NCBI RefSeq assembly: GCF_009724685.1
Contig: NZ_WMEF01000018.1
Coordinates: forward strand, 1-58,650
DNA: 58,650 nt
Reading direction: 5' to 3'
Source: Lysinibacillus cavernae
Lineage (GTDB): Bacteria; Bacillota; Bacilli; Bacillales_A; Planococcaceae
Part shown: positions 47,806-56,076 of the stretch, one piece after another
Layout of the letters: each line of letters opens with the position of its first letter
Numbering within the stretch: position 1 is the first letter of the stretch
The notes under the pieces: generated by a model
The model's input: the letters and a program-made list of their open reading frames with translations, nothing else
What the model was told of the DNA's origin: nothing
Database searches by the model: none
Position numbers and translations under genes: made by a program

Positions 47806-48510
47806 ATGACGAAATATAAAACACTATTGTTTGACGTGGATGATACGTTACTAGATTTTGATTTAGCTGAAAATGCTGCACTTGACCGCATGTTTAAAGA
47901 AGAAAACATACCAACTACGCCAGAGATGATTGCGCGTTACAAAGAAATTAATGAGTCTATGTGGCGAGCTTTTGAACGTGGAGAAGTAACAAAAAATACA
48001 TTACATAATACTCGATTTGCGATTGCTTTAAAAGAATTTGGAATAGAAGTTGATGGCGTCTACTTTGAATCACTGTTCCAAAAATATTTGCAGGAGGCTC
48101 ATCATTATGTAGAGGGTGCGTATGATGTGATTGCTCAACTAGCAGAGCAGTATCATTTATATGTTGTGTCAAATGGCGTAACAATTACACAAAATAAGCG
48201 ACTAGTGGATGCGAATTTAGCGCAATATTTTAAGGGCATTTTTATTTCAGAGCAAACAGGCTATCAAAAACCAATGCCAGCCTTTTTCGATTATGTTTTT
48301 GATCGAATCGAACATTTTGATAAAGATAAAACGCTTATTATCGGTGACTCTTTAACATCCGACGTAAAAGGCGGTTTGCAGTCAGGTATCGACACATGCT
48401 GGTTTAACATCCATAACATTGAAAACATAAGTGGCATTGAACCACATTATGAAATAAAAGAATTACACGAATTACATGATTTATTGAATATTAAAATACC
48501 ACAGTATTAG
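47806..48510 (+). CDS. HAD hydrolase, YjjG/YfnB-type nucleotidase
   Basis: 234 residues from ATG 47806; upstream in-frame ATG 47758 lacks a ribosome site. HAD motif I is LLFDVDDTLLDFD, motif II VSNGVT, motif III near KPMPAFFDYV and motif IV IIGDSLTSDVKGG. Length and the FDVDDTLLDF start match the noncanonical pyrimidine nucleotidase group (YjjG/YfnB), which dephosphorylates nucleoside monophosphates including damaged ones. Own terminator. Confidence 0.88.
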   Translation: MTKYKTLLFDVDDTLLDFDLAENAALDRMFKEENIPTTPEMIARYKEINESMWRAFERGEVTKNTLHNTRFAIALKEFGIEVDGVYFESLFQKYLQEAHHYVEGAYDVIAQLAEQYHLYVVSNGVTITQNKRLVDANLAQYFKGIFISEQTGYQKPMPAFFDYVFDRIEHFDKDKTLIIGDSLTSDVKGGLQSGIDTCWFNIHNIENISGIEPHYEIKELHELHDLLNIKIPQY

Positions 48511-48519
48511 CAGTTTAGG

Positions 48520-48557
48520 CACTTCCTTTGTTCATTGGATAAAGGAAGTGTTTTTTT
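48520..48557 (+). terminator. Terminator of the HAD gene
   Basis: CACTTCCTTT/AAAGGAAGTG with an 11-base loop and seven T. Confidence 0.92.
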
Positions 48558-48667
48558 AGCTATATATCCCTGGCATTCATTTTTTCAACAAACGGCATAG
48601 GTATAAAAAACAAGGGAAAAGGCAAAACCTTTTATGAGACTAGTTTCCATGAAAGGGGAAATATTCG

Positions 48668-49303
48668 ATGAATATGGTTTTAACTGCTAATAAACGTCAT
48701 AAAGGACGTCAATCTTCTTTAACACAGCTTCGACAAAATGGCGCCATTCCTGGTATTGTCTACGGCTTTCAAATGGAATCAACAGCTATTTCGTTAGATG
48801 CTAGGGCCTTTACGAAAATGCTAGCTCAGCACGGCACTAAAAGCGTTTTTCAACTAGATGTAGAAGGAAAGCGTGTGAATGCCGTATTAACGGAAGTGCA
48901 GCGTTGCGCCTTAAAGGGGAATGTTAAACATGTTGATTTTAAGTCCATCAATATGTCAGAGGAGCTTGAAGTGGACATTCCAGTGAATGTCATCGGTGAT
49001 GCTATCGGAGTTGCAGATGGCGGTTTCCTTCTACAACCAAATCGTGAGGTTCGTATCAAAGTGAAGCCAACTGCCATTCCGGAAACTATTGAAATAGATG
49101 TCACGAATGTTGCCATTGGGACTTCACTATATGTAGGAGATATTCGTCAGCAGTTTTCATTTGAAATTTTACAAGAGGATGACTACACGCTTGTGACCAT
49201 TACACCACCGCCTGCTGAAAATGTGCAAGAAGATGATACAGTGGATGATACGCCTGAAGTAATAGAAGCAACAGGACAAAATAGTGCTGAACCAGAATCA
49301 TAA
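48668..49303 (+). CDS. rplY: Ribosomal protein bL25/general stress protein Ctc
   Basis: 211 residues, the long two-domain L25 form with an acidic tail. The N-terminal 5S-rRNA-binding domain is shown by RQNGAIPGIVYG and VFQLDVEGKRVNAVLTEVQR. The TL5-like second domain is from about 95 (EELEVDIPVNVIG, GVADGGFLLQPNREVRIK). In Bacillus the ctc gene is sigma-B controlled; here AGGTAT with a T-rich -35 region lies about 65 bases upstream, only a faint match. AAAGGGG precedes the ATG. Confidence 0.95.
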   Translation: MNMVLTANKRHKGRQSSLTQLRQNGAIPGIVYGFQMESTAISLDARAFTKMLAQHGTKSVFQLDVEGKRVNAVLTEVQRCALKGNVKHVDFKSINMSEELEVDIPVNVIGDAIGVADGGFLLQPNREVRIKVKPTAIPETIEIDVTNVAIGTSLYVGDIRQQFSFEILQEDDYTLVTITPPPAENVQEDDTVDDTPEVIEATGQNSAEPES

Positions 49304-49310
49304 TGGAAAG

Positions 49311-49342
49311 AGGAGCCATCTTACGCTACGTAAGTGGCTCCT
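49311..49342. terminator. Bidirectional terminator
   Basis: AGGAGCCA/TGGCTCCT with an inner CTTACG/CGTAAG stem. It serves rplY and the convergent DUF2812-like gene. Confidence 0.88.
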
Positions 49343-49351
49343 TTGTATTTT

Positions 49352-49956
49352 TTATAACAGTTGCTGTATAGATTTGCGATAACGATAATAAACGACGACA
49401 TACATCCCACATGTTGCTAAAAATAACCATGGTGGAATAAAACGCAAAAGGGCGAAGGGTGTTTCAAATATAAAAGCAAATAGGAATGCTAAACCTTCTT
49501 TATCCCATAAGCCAGGCGTATAATAGGCAGCTTTTATGCTGAATAAGGAATCGAAGTCAGCATTGGCATAAAAAATCATTAACAAAAGGAAAGAGACTAA
49601 GGCCCAATGGCTTGCATGCTGCATTAAGCGTTTGTGTTTAGCGAGATACGAATCATGATCCGAAAATAATTCATCATGGCCATCTTTTCTTTTTAACCAA
49701 TAATAGGTTCCATCATACGACTTTTCTTTTAAAGGGCGCCACCCAAAATCCTCATGTAATTGCTTATAGTGAGGCTGCTCTTTTGTTCGAGATCTTGCTG
49801 ATAATCAATTCGAATAACTTGTTCATGATCTGTAGTACGCTTAAATGTATAAAAGCCTGCAGAATTTATGTTTGTGCAAACTAAGCCTTTGGATAACATT
49901 TGATTTAACCATTGTTCTTCCTTTTCAATATCAAAAAAAATTTTAAACTTTATCAT
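49352..49956 (-). pseudogene. DUF2812-like membrane protein, frameshifted
   Basis: The 5' part from ATG 49956 (KFKIFFDIEKEEQWLNQMLS) runs out at 49729. A second frame continues it: PHYKQLHEDFGWRPL, DGTYYWLKRKD, LFSDHDSYLAKHKRL, then two membrane segments to the stop at 49352. The two join if one A is restored to the A4 run at 49784-49781 (minus strand), giving QKEQPHYKQ. So a single-base deletion in a homopolymer splits one gene of about 200 codons. It overlaps the upstream padR by 14 bases, the usual PadR-DUF2812 arrangement. Confidence 0.8.
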
Positions 49957-50266
49957 GTTTATCAGCTCCTTCATATAAAGATAAAATTCGTTGCAACCGT
50001 TGTTGCTCGGCCGCTAATATTTCTAATCCCTCAGCGGTAGTTTGGTAAACCTTGCGTCTCGAATCCTCGGTTGTAACAGGAGTAATCCAATGATATTTCA
50101 ATAAATTTTCGATTGCACCATACATGGTACCAGCAGCAATTCTCACACTACCAGCGCTCATTTCCTCGATTTTTTGCATCATCGCATAGCCATGTAACGG
50201 TTCACGCAAAGCAAGTAAAATATAATGCATGGTTTCAGATAAAGGCAGTAATTTATGTTTTTTCAC
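49943..50266 (-). CDS. PadR-family regulator
   Basis: 107 residues. The winged helix is shown by ETMHYILLALREPLHGYAMM, AAGTMYGAIENLLKYHWITP and RRKVYQTTAEG. GTG start at 50266 after GAGGTGA. It would repress its own operon with the DUF2812-type membrane partner. The partner is frameshifted, so the regulator may now control only itself. A large perfect dyad covers its promoter. Confidence 0.92.
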   Translation of the reverse strand: MKKHKLLPLSETMHYILLALREPLHGYAMMQKIEEMSAGSVRIAAGTMYGAIENLLKYHWITPVTTEDSRRKVYQTTAEGLEILAAEQQRLQRILSLYEGADKHDKV

Positions 50267-50280
50267 TAGGTCACCTCAAA

Positions 50281-50333
50281 TATACAGTTCAACTATATAG
50301 TTAAATTATATATAGTTGAACTGTATATTGCAA
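50281..50333 (-). promoter_or_regulatory. padR promoter embedded in a 19-bp perfect inverted repeat
   Basis: Minus strand: TTGCAA (50333-50328), 17-bp spacer, TATAAT (50310-50305). The arms TATACAGTTCAACTATATA (50281-50299) and its complement (50309-50327) are perfect over 19 bp with a 9-base gap, so the -10 lies in the gap and both flanks are covered. This is an ideal autorepression operator. Confidence 0.8.
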
Positions 50334-50337
50334 CTGT

Positions 50338-50370
50338 ATAAAAAAAGACAATGCATTTTTGCATTGTCTT
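50338..50370 (-). terminator. Terminator of the YczE-like gene
   Basis: AAGACAATGCA/TGCATTGTCTT followed on the minus strand by seven T. Confidence 0.92.
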
Positions 50371-50376
50371 GTAAAC

Positions 50377-51003
50377 TTATACGACAGCGCTTTTCACGCC
50401 AGTCCATCTCATAAATAATTTTTCATTATAGGTTAAGGCAAATTGTACAATTGGCCCAAGCCCAAATGCCATGATGACTGTACCAATACCAATAGGGCCG
50501 CCTAGTAAAAAGCCAATAACAGCGACTGTTACTTCCATTGTTGTACGAGAACGTGTGACACTCCAGCCAAGCTTATGGACCATCATTAGCATTAACGTAT
50601 CGCGTGGACCGATGCCCAAATTGGCTACCATATACATACCGCATCCCCAGCCCAATAAAACTAATCCTGTAAGGTAGGAAACAAGTTGCATCCAAAAACC
50701 ATCTATTTCAGGCAACCAATAATTGAAAATATCAATAAAAATCCCTGCCAAAAACATATCAATAAAAGTCCCTGGTAATGGGAATTTTTTTGTGATCAGC
50801 ATATCAAATGCTAAAATTGTGAGACCCAATATAATGGACCACATGCCGATTGTTAACCCCAATGTTTTCGTTAAGCCAATATGTAGTACATCCCAAGAGC
50901 CAACACCAAAAAGTTGCCCTTTGATTGTTAATGTGATGCCAAAAGATAGCACGATAATGCCTGTTATGAAAAATAAACAGCGCGTAAAAAAAGCTTGTTT
51001 CAT
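50377..51003 (-). CDS. YczE/YitT-like membrane protein
   Basis: 208 residues with five or six membrane helices. The pattern FFITGIIVLSFGITLTIKGQ, GVGSWDVLHIGLTKTLGLTI and YMVANLGIGPRDTLMLMMVH is that of the YczE/YyaS/DUF161-related group. Function unestablished; YczE is reported to affect surfactin synthase output in Bacillus. Monocistronic. Confidence 0.82.
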   Translation of the reverse strand: MKQAFFTRCLFFITGIIVLSFGITLTIKGQLFGVGSWDVLHIGLTKTLGLTIGMWSIILGLTILAFDMLITKKFPLPGTFIDMFLAGIFIDIFNYWLPEIDGFWMQLVSYLTGLVLLGWGCGMYMVANLGIGPRDTLMLMMVHKLGWSVTRSRTTMEVTVAVIGFLLGGPIGIGTVIMAFGLGPIVQFALTYNEKLFMRWTGVKSAVV

Positions 51004-51167
51004 TTTTTAACCCTCATTCATCCCAAAATTCCTGTTGTCCATCCAATTATTATAACAATAGATTGTCGATTTGCCCGAAGATTGTCATTTCACATTTTTC
51101 AAAAAAATGCGGTTTAGCTTTTGCGGGAGAGGGCAAAATAGATATGTAGATGAAAGGAAGGGATGAA

Positions 51168-51590
51168 ATGACTTCTGTACGTGATGAAATTTTAGAAGTG
51201 TTAAATCGAGAAAAGATTGGAACGATGGCGACTGTAGAAAATGGCAAACCGTACTCTCGCTATATGACGTTCCAACATGAAGACTTTGTATTATATACGG
51301 TGACGAATAAACATTCTGAGAAAATGGAAGAACTTCGTAAAAACCCCTATACCCATATTTTATATGGCTATGAAAATGAGGGCTTTGGTGATGTGTATGT
51401 GGAAATAGAGGGACAGCTCACAGAAGTACACGAAGAAGGAATAAAAAATAAAATAGCAGAATTTTTTACGAGTATCTTCGTTGGCAATCAGGACGAAATG
51501 GTGACATTAAAAATTGAACCCATACGTATGCGCTTGATGAATAAAAAGGGACAACCTCCTAAAGAGCTAGAATTTTCGAACGGTCATTAA
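51168..51590 (+). CDS. Pyridoxamine-5'-phosphate-oxidase-like general stress protein
   Basis: 140 residues from ATG 51168 after AAGGAAGGG. The split-barrel FMN-binding fold is suggested by IGTMATVENGKPYSRYMTFQ, FVLYTVTNKHSEKMEELRKN and DVYVEIEGQLTEV. It resembles general stress protein 26/YdaG. These small proteins bind flavin or F420 and may be reductases; true PNP oxidase activity is unlikely at this length. Confidence 0.85.
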   Translation: MTSVRDEILEVLNREKIGTMATVENGKPYSRYMTFQHEDFVLYTVTNKHSEKMEELRKNPYTHILYGYENEGFGDVYVEIEGQLTEVHEEGIKNKIAEFFTSIFVGNQDEMVTLKIEPIRMRLMNKKGQPPKELEFSNGH

Positions 51591-51606
51591 TTAATGGCCG
51601 TTTTTT
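51580..51606 (+). terminator. Terminator overlapping the stop codon
   Basis: ACGGTCATTA/TAATGGCCGT (one G-U) with TTTTTT. The gene's last codons form the left arm. Confidence 0.85.
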
Positions 51607-51685
51607 ACTGGCGCAACCAAAAATAGTTGCATTGTTTGGTATCTTTCAGGCATGATAGTTCATAAAAGAAAAAGGAGTATAGGCT

Positions 51686-53431
51686 ATGACGACAAAATTA
51701 CAACAGTTAACGCAAAATATCTTAACATCACAAGGAAAAGTAGAGGCAGATTTTATTCTTAGAAATGCACAAATTGCGGATGTTTATACGTTAACGTGGA
51801 AAAAAGCAGACATTGTTGTGAAAAATGGGGCTATTGTGGCACTTGATCGCAATCATAAATTTCATGCCAAAGAAGAAGAGGATGCGGCAGGAAGCTATGT
51901 CATTCCTGGATTAATCGATGGTCATATACATATTGAATCTTCCATGTTAACACCTGGAGAATTTAGTCGAGTTTTACTTCCTCATGGTATTACAACAGTC
52001 ATCACAGATCCGCATGAGATTGCCAATGTCGCAGGGGCAGAAGGTATTCAATTTATGCTCGATGATGCGCAAAAGGCGGATATGGATATTTTTGTGATGC
52101 TTCCATCAAGTGTACCTGGTACGCAGTTTGAAAATGCTGGCGCGACTCTAACAGCTAAAGATTTAGAGCCATTTTTGACACATGAACAAGTTCGTGGCTT
52201 GGCAGAGGTCATGGATTTTCCAGCAGTGTTAAATGGGGAAGAAAGCATGCTTCAGAAAATTTTACTATCACAGCAAGCCAACCTAGTAATCGATGGGCAT
52301 TGTGCAGGCTTACAGAGTGAACAGATTACAGGCTATCGAGCAGCAGGTATTCAAACTGATCATGAATGTGTGACAGCACAAGAAGCTATTGACCGTGTAG
52401 AGCAGGGGATGTATGTACTGATTCGAGAGGGCTCAGCAGCTAAAAACTTACGTGATTTGTTACCAGCTGTTCAGCCACACAATGCTCGTCGCTTTGGTTT
52501 TTGTACGGATGATAAATATGTCGACGAGTTAATCGATGAAGGTAGCATCAACTATGATGTTGCCATGGCAATAGAAGAAGGAATGTCTCCATTGCAGGCG
52601 ATTCAGCTAGCTACTGTTAACACAGCAGAATGTTATCGCTTATTTGATCGAGGTGTGCTAGCACCAGGCTATAAGGCTGATTTTGTGCTAATAGAGAATC
52701 TGTCGAGTATGCAAGCAAAAGCTGTTTGGAAAAATGGGCGAAAAGTCGCTGAAAATGGTGAAATGCTGACAAGTCGTCAAGAGCCAATTGTTCCTGCTCA
52801 TATCCATCAATCAGTGCATTTACCAACGATTACAAAGGATATATTGCAGCTCACGTTTACCAAGGGCACGAAGGCAAATGTCATGGAAATCGTTCCAAAT
52901 CAGCTGATTACCAATCATGTAGTGATGGATGTGCCTGTTAAAGAAGGTGTCTTTGTACCATCCGTAGAACAAGATCTATTGAAATTAGCAGTAATTGAAC
53001 GTCATCATCATTTGCATACAACAGGTCTAGGAATTGTCAAAGGCTTTGGCTTACAAAAAGGGGCGGTAGCCACAACAGTAGCACATGATTCACATAATGC
53101 CCTTGTCGTAGGTACTAACGATGAGGATATGGTACTTGCCCTATCACGCATTCAGGAAATCCAAGGAGGCTTCGTTATTGTAGCAGATGGTGAGATCTTA
53201 GCGGAAATGCCATTAACAATAGGCGGCTTAATGACGGATGTACCAGCTCCACAAGCGAAAGCGCAGCTAGCCAGCTTGCACAGTGCGTTGCAGCAGCTCA
53301 ACCCAACATTAGATTTCCACTTTCTACTGACATTTTCTTTTGTCGCTTTACCAGTAATCCCTGCTTTAAAACTAACGGATACAGGGTTATTTGATGTGAC
53401 AACCTTCCAGCATATATCTGTTGAAGTATAA
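51686..53431 (+). CDS. ade: Adenine deaminase
   Basis: 581 residues, full length for the bacterial Ade family (adenine to hypoxanthine plus ammonia, purine salvage). Amidohydrolase metal ligands are in VIPGLIDGHIHIESSMLTP, with GVTTVITDPHEIANV-type (here GITTVITDPHEIANV) and DGHCAGL. The C-terminal region has AVIERHHHLHTTGLGIVKGF and VAHDSHNALVVG. AAAGGAG precedes the ATG. I see no purine riboswitch in the short leader. Confidence 0.97.
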   Translation: MTTKLQQLTQNILTSQGKVEADFILRNAQIADVYTLTWKKADIVVKNGAIVALDRNHKFHAKEEEDAAGSYVIPGLIDGHIHIESSMLTPGEFSRVLLPHGITTVITDPHEIANVAGAEGIQFMLDDAQKADMDIFVMLPSSVPGTQFENAGATLTAKDLEPFLTHEQVRGLAEVMDFPAVLNGEESMLQKILLSQQANLVIDGHCAGLQSEQITGYRAAGIQTDHECVTAQEAIDRVEQGMYVLIREGSAAKNLRDLLPAVQPHNARRFGFCTDDKYVDELIDEGSINYDVAMAIEEGMSPLQAIQLATVNTAECYRLFDRGVLAPGYKADFVLIENLSSMQAKAVWKNGRKVAENGEMLTSRQEPIVPAHIHQSVHLPTITKDILQLTFTKGTKANVMEIVPNQLITNHVVMDVPVKEGVFVPSVEQDLLKLAVIERHHHLHTTGLGIVKGFGLQKGAVATTVAHDSHNALVVGTNDEDMVLALSRIQEIQGGFVIVADGEILAEMPLTIGGLMTDVPAPQAKAQLASLHSALQQLNPTLDFHFLLTFSFVALPVIPALKLTDTGLFDVTTFQHISVEV

Positions 53432-53436
53432 ATGAT

Positions 53437-53476
53437 AAAACGACCTAATGGCTTAGTGGCTCTAGGTCGTTTTTTT
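53437..53476. terminator. Terminator of ade
   Basis: AAAACGACCTA/TAGGTCGTTTT with a 15-base loop and T7. The right arm also contains a minus-strand stop codon of a gene stub. Confidence 0.9.
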
Positions 53477-53560
53477 ATGGGCTTTTGTACGAGCTTTTAA
53501 TTGTTTATTTAAAATGGCTGCTTGCGCAAGTGTTTGTTCATCGTTAGCGATACTCCCTAC
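53462..53560 (-). pseudogene. C-terminal stub of a minus-strand gene
   Basis: A minus-strand frame reads VGSIANDEQTLAQAAILNKQ then LKARTKAHKKTT to TAG 53464-53462, which lies inside the ade terminator, as expected for a convergent gene end. An in-frame stop sits upstream at 53563, where an AACTAAC-type repeat begins. The rest of the gene appears to have been replaced. Parent family unknown. Confidence 0.45.
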
Positions 53561-53728
53561 TTAAACTAATGAAGCGGTTTAGTGGAAGACGGTTCATACT
53601 GGAGGGTATTGTGAATTTTGAAAATATGGTAAAATAAACAAGTGATAATAAATTGGAAGATAATGAGAAATGGTAATTACGCCTAGGCTTTTTGATTAAA
53701 TGTACTTTAACAAACAGGTGCGTTAATG
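53561..53728. repeat. Two AACTAAC-type repeat copies
   Basis: TTAAACTAATGAAGCGGTTT begins at 53561 and TAACAAACAGGTGCGTTAATG at 53708. Between them no gene is evident. The second is close to the copy at 56791. Confidence 0.5.
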
Positions 53729-53813
53729 AAAGGTCAATGAGTTGCATAGGCAGCTCTTTTTTCTTTATTGCAATGACTGAAAAACATATTTCATATCAAA
53801 GGAGGAAACGAAG

Positions 53814-54176
53814 TTGAAATTGATTTGTAAAGCATGTCATTTAGAAATTTCTGAATCATTATCAGAATTAAAAGACCTGAACTTGATTAATGAAAACGAT
53901 GGTCAAGATTATATTCCTAGAGGCTTTTATTTAATTCAAGAGGAAACTGCTTACGAATTATTGAAAGGTTCTATCATTATAAACATTAAGGATTTAATCA
54001 ATTCAAACCGTCATTCAGATAGCAGTAGATTAAATGGTTGTTGTGGTCTTGACGGCTGTGATGGAATGAACAGGGTTTGCTTGCATGATCACGAAATTGG
54101 TACAGAATACTCTGATTGTTGGACGTTTCATAAAGTTGTATTAAATCCAGAGTTAGTACAATTTATTGAAGATTGA
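53814..54176 (+). CDS. Cysteine-rich hypothetical protein
   Basis: 120 residues. TTG start after AAAGGAGGAAACG. It opens with CKACH and has a second cluster, NGCCGLDGCDGMNRVCLHDH, followed by YSDCWTFH; these cysteines and histidines probably bind zinc. The remainder is a small alpha/beta protein. I have seen the CCGLDGxxGxNRxC motif in uncharacterised proteins, but no function is known to me. Confidence 0.75.
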   Translation: MKLICKACHLEISESLSELKDLNLINENDGQDYIPRGFYLIQEETAYELLKGSIIINIKDLINSNRHSDSSRLNGCCGLDGCDGMNRVCLHDHEIGTEYSDCWTFHKVVLNPELVQFIED

Positions 54177-54194
54177 CACTCGTTCCTTATTCAG

Positions 54195-54216
54195 CTTACT
54201 GAGCAGGTTAGTTGAA
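54195..54216. repeat. AACTAAC-type short repeat
   Basis: CTTACTGAGCAGGTTAGTTGAA follows the cysteine-rich gene by 18 bases. The next bases (GTTGTTTGACTTGTATTCAAC) resemble those after the copy at 58549. Confidence 0.65.
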
Positions 54217-54371
54217 GAGCGTTGTTTGACTTGTATTCAACATTCGGGCCATAATGTGAAATAATAAAATTTGTCATTATTTTAATGTGTAGTAGACTTA
54301 GTAATTATATTTTTTCCTCCTAATTACTTGGAATGAATCTTTTTATTTTTTAAACAAAGAGGAGAGTCAAT

Positions 54372-54842
54372 ATGGAAGTCGTATATTTTGCAGGTGGATG
54401 TTTATGGGGCGTACAAGCTTTCATAAAAACGTTACCTGGAGTTATATTTACCGAAGCAGGAAGAGCTAATGGAACAAGTCATGCACTTGAGGGTGATTAT
54501 GATGGGTACGCCGAATGTGTAAGAACAGGATTTGATCCGACAGTTGTAACAATCAAGGAATTAATGGGCTATTTTTTTGAAATCATTGATCCATATAGTT
54601 TGAATAAACAAGGACAGGATGTTGGCGAGAAATACAGAACAGGAGTTTATAGTGAAAAGCCCGAACACTTAACAGAGGCGAAGGCGTTTCTTGTTGAGAG
54701 AAATGATTACGATCTTATAGTAGTTGAAGTATTACCTCTTACAAACTATATGAGAAGTGCAGAAGAACATCAAGATAGGTTAGCTAGATGTCCAGATGAT
54801 TATTGTCATATTCCAGAAGAAATATTAAATAGGTACAAGTAG
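54372..54842 (+). CDS. Divergent peptide-methionine (S)-S-oxide reductase MsrA
   Basis: 156 residues. The catalytic cysteine is Cys10 in FAGGCLWGVQAF (GCFWG in classical MsrA). The usual GYAGG is replaced by GRANG. FFEIIDPYSLNKQGQDVGEKYRTGVY matches the MsrA motif FF..HDPT..NRQGNDVGTQYRS with changes. The C-terminal recycling cysteines are not in the classical form (RCPDDYC). AAAGAGGAG precedes the ATG. Fold is clear; activity on methionine sulfoxide is likely but not certain. Confidence 0.8.
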   Translation: MEVVYFAGGCLWGVQAFIKTLPGVIFTEAGRANGTSHALEGDYDGYAECVRTGFDPTVVTIKELMGYFFEIIDPYSLNKQGQDVGEKYRTGVYSEKPEHLTEAKAFLVERNDYDLIVVEVLPLTNYMRSAEEHQDRLARCPDDYCHIPEEILNRYK

Positions 54843-55054
54843 GGAAGATGATTAAAAGATGGTTTATGGTTTTCAGAAATTATTTACCATAAAATACAAG
54901 GAATGATTATAGTGACAATTTTCATATGATTATTTCCAGTAAGTAAGAAAATCACTATGTAAATTATAGGAAAGGTGTGATAGAATACATTAATTTGTGT
55001 ATTTGGCTATTAATCGCCCGAAATCACAAATTTTAGAGAGGGGGAGACGTTTCG

Positions 55055-55786
55055 TTGGAATTTAAAGGATGTAGCGTTTACGATCAAACGGATTTTTTAA
55101 AAAATTACATGACTAGAAGAAACAGAAAAGATAGTCCGAATAATGCAATTGAAGGTCCGATTATCTATGAATTAATTGGGAGATTTCAAGATAGTAGTGT
55201 TTTAGATTTAGGATGTGGTGATGCATCGTTTGGAAAAGAACTCTTACATTCAGGAGCAAAAAAATACACAGGAGTAGAAGGTTCTGAACAATTGGTGGAA
55301 GTGGCACGCTCTAACATACTTGAGCAAAACGGGACAATACACTTAGAAACAATGGAGTCTTATGATTATCCAAAAGAGGCATTTGATCTTGTAACATCTC
55401 GATTTGCTATCCATTATGTTTCAGACATTAACCGCCTGTTTCAAGATGTTCATAAAACACTTAAAGAAAAAGGCAGATTTGTTTTTAGTATACAGCATCC
55501 ACTTACAACTTCGTCATTTACTAGTAAGCAATCTGGAGATAAACGAGGTAATTGGATCGTCGATGACTATTTCTGTGAGGGGGAAAGAAAAGAGCCTTGG
55601 ATTGACCAAATAGTGGTGAAGTATCATCGTACAATCGAACATTATTTTATTGCACTTAAACAAGCTGGCTTTTCAGTTCTCGATTTACGTGAAGGTACAC
55701 CAAAGCGTGAGCATTTTAGTAATGAAGATGAATTTATTAGAAGACAACCAATTCCGATTGTACTGGCTTTTTCTTGTGTGAAGTAA
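55055..55786 (+). CDS. Class I SAM-dependent methyltransferase
   Basis: 243 residues. SAM-binding motif I is VLDLGCGDASFGKEL (about 48-62); motif II acidic residue is in YTGVEGSEQLVEVA; the later motif is FDLVTSRFAIHYVSDI. It belongs to the Methyltransf_11/UbiE-like small-molecule group. TTG start at 55055 after GAGGGGGAG. Substrate unknown. Confidence 0.88.
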   Translation: MEFKGCSVYDQTDFLKNYMTRRNRKDSPNNAIEGPIIYELIGRFQDSSVLDLGCGDASFGKELLHSGAKKYTGVEGSEQLVEVARSNILEQNGTIHLETMESYDYPKEAFDLVTSRFAIHYVSDINRLFQDVHKTLKEKGRFVFSIQHPLTTSSFTSKQSGDKRGNWIVDDYFCEGERKEPWIDQIVVKYHRTIEHYFIALKQAGFSVLDLREGTPKREHFSNEDEFIRRQPIPIVLAFSCVK

Positions 55787-55823
55787 ATAAATAGTTTAAT
55801 AGTATTGATTGTTGTAATAGGGT

Positions 55824-55853
55824 GCGATTGTTCAATAGAGCAATCGCTTTTTT
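55824..55853 (+). terminator. Terminator of the methyltransferase gene
   Basis: GCGATTG/CAATCGC with a 10-base loop and TTTTTT. An AACTAAC-type repeat starts at the next base. Confidence 0.88.
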
Positions 55854-55875
55854 ACTAACGGGGAGGTTAGTTTTA
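55853..55875. repeat. AACTAAC-type short repeat
   Basis: ACTAACGGGGAGGTTAGTTTT: arms ACTAAC and GTTAGT around a G-rich centre, directly behind a terminator. Confidence 0.75.
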
Positions 55876-55915
55876 CAAATGATATTAATTAAAAACAATA
55901 AAAGGAATGGAGTGA

Positions 55916-56055
55916 ATGATGATAGATTTAGGTCAATATTCACATAATACTTTTCCAGGACTTACTTGGTACCTAGTCTATTTCATCAATGGGATATAGG
56001 TATTCACTTTGAATTAGGGGCTGGAATTCCACCCATTTTAGTATTTATGAAGTAA
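55916..56055 (+). pseudogene. DUF3885-like gene fragment
   Basis: From ATG 55916/55919 the frame reads IDLGQYSHNTFPGLT. After a one-base shift it reads VPSLFHQWDIGIHFELG and AGIPPILVFMK to TAA 56053. As I recall DUF3885 proteins, they begin with a 'TFPGL..PSLF..W.IGI.FELG' segment, so this is the N-terminal 45 residues of such a gene, frameshifted and truncated. Confidence 0.55.
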
Positions 56056-56076
56056 CATACAAAAAGGAATGGTGAA

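Noticed and set aside
48577..48604. Sigma-B promoter of rplY/ctc
   Set aside because: AGGTAT fits the -10 moderately, but the -35 (ATTTTT) is poor against GTTTAA. Mentioned only in the gene entry.
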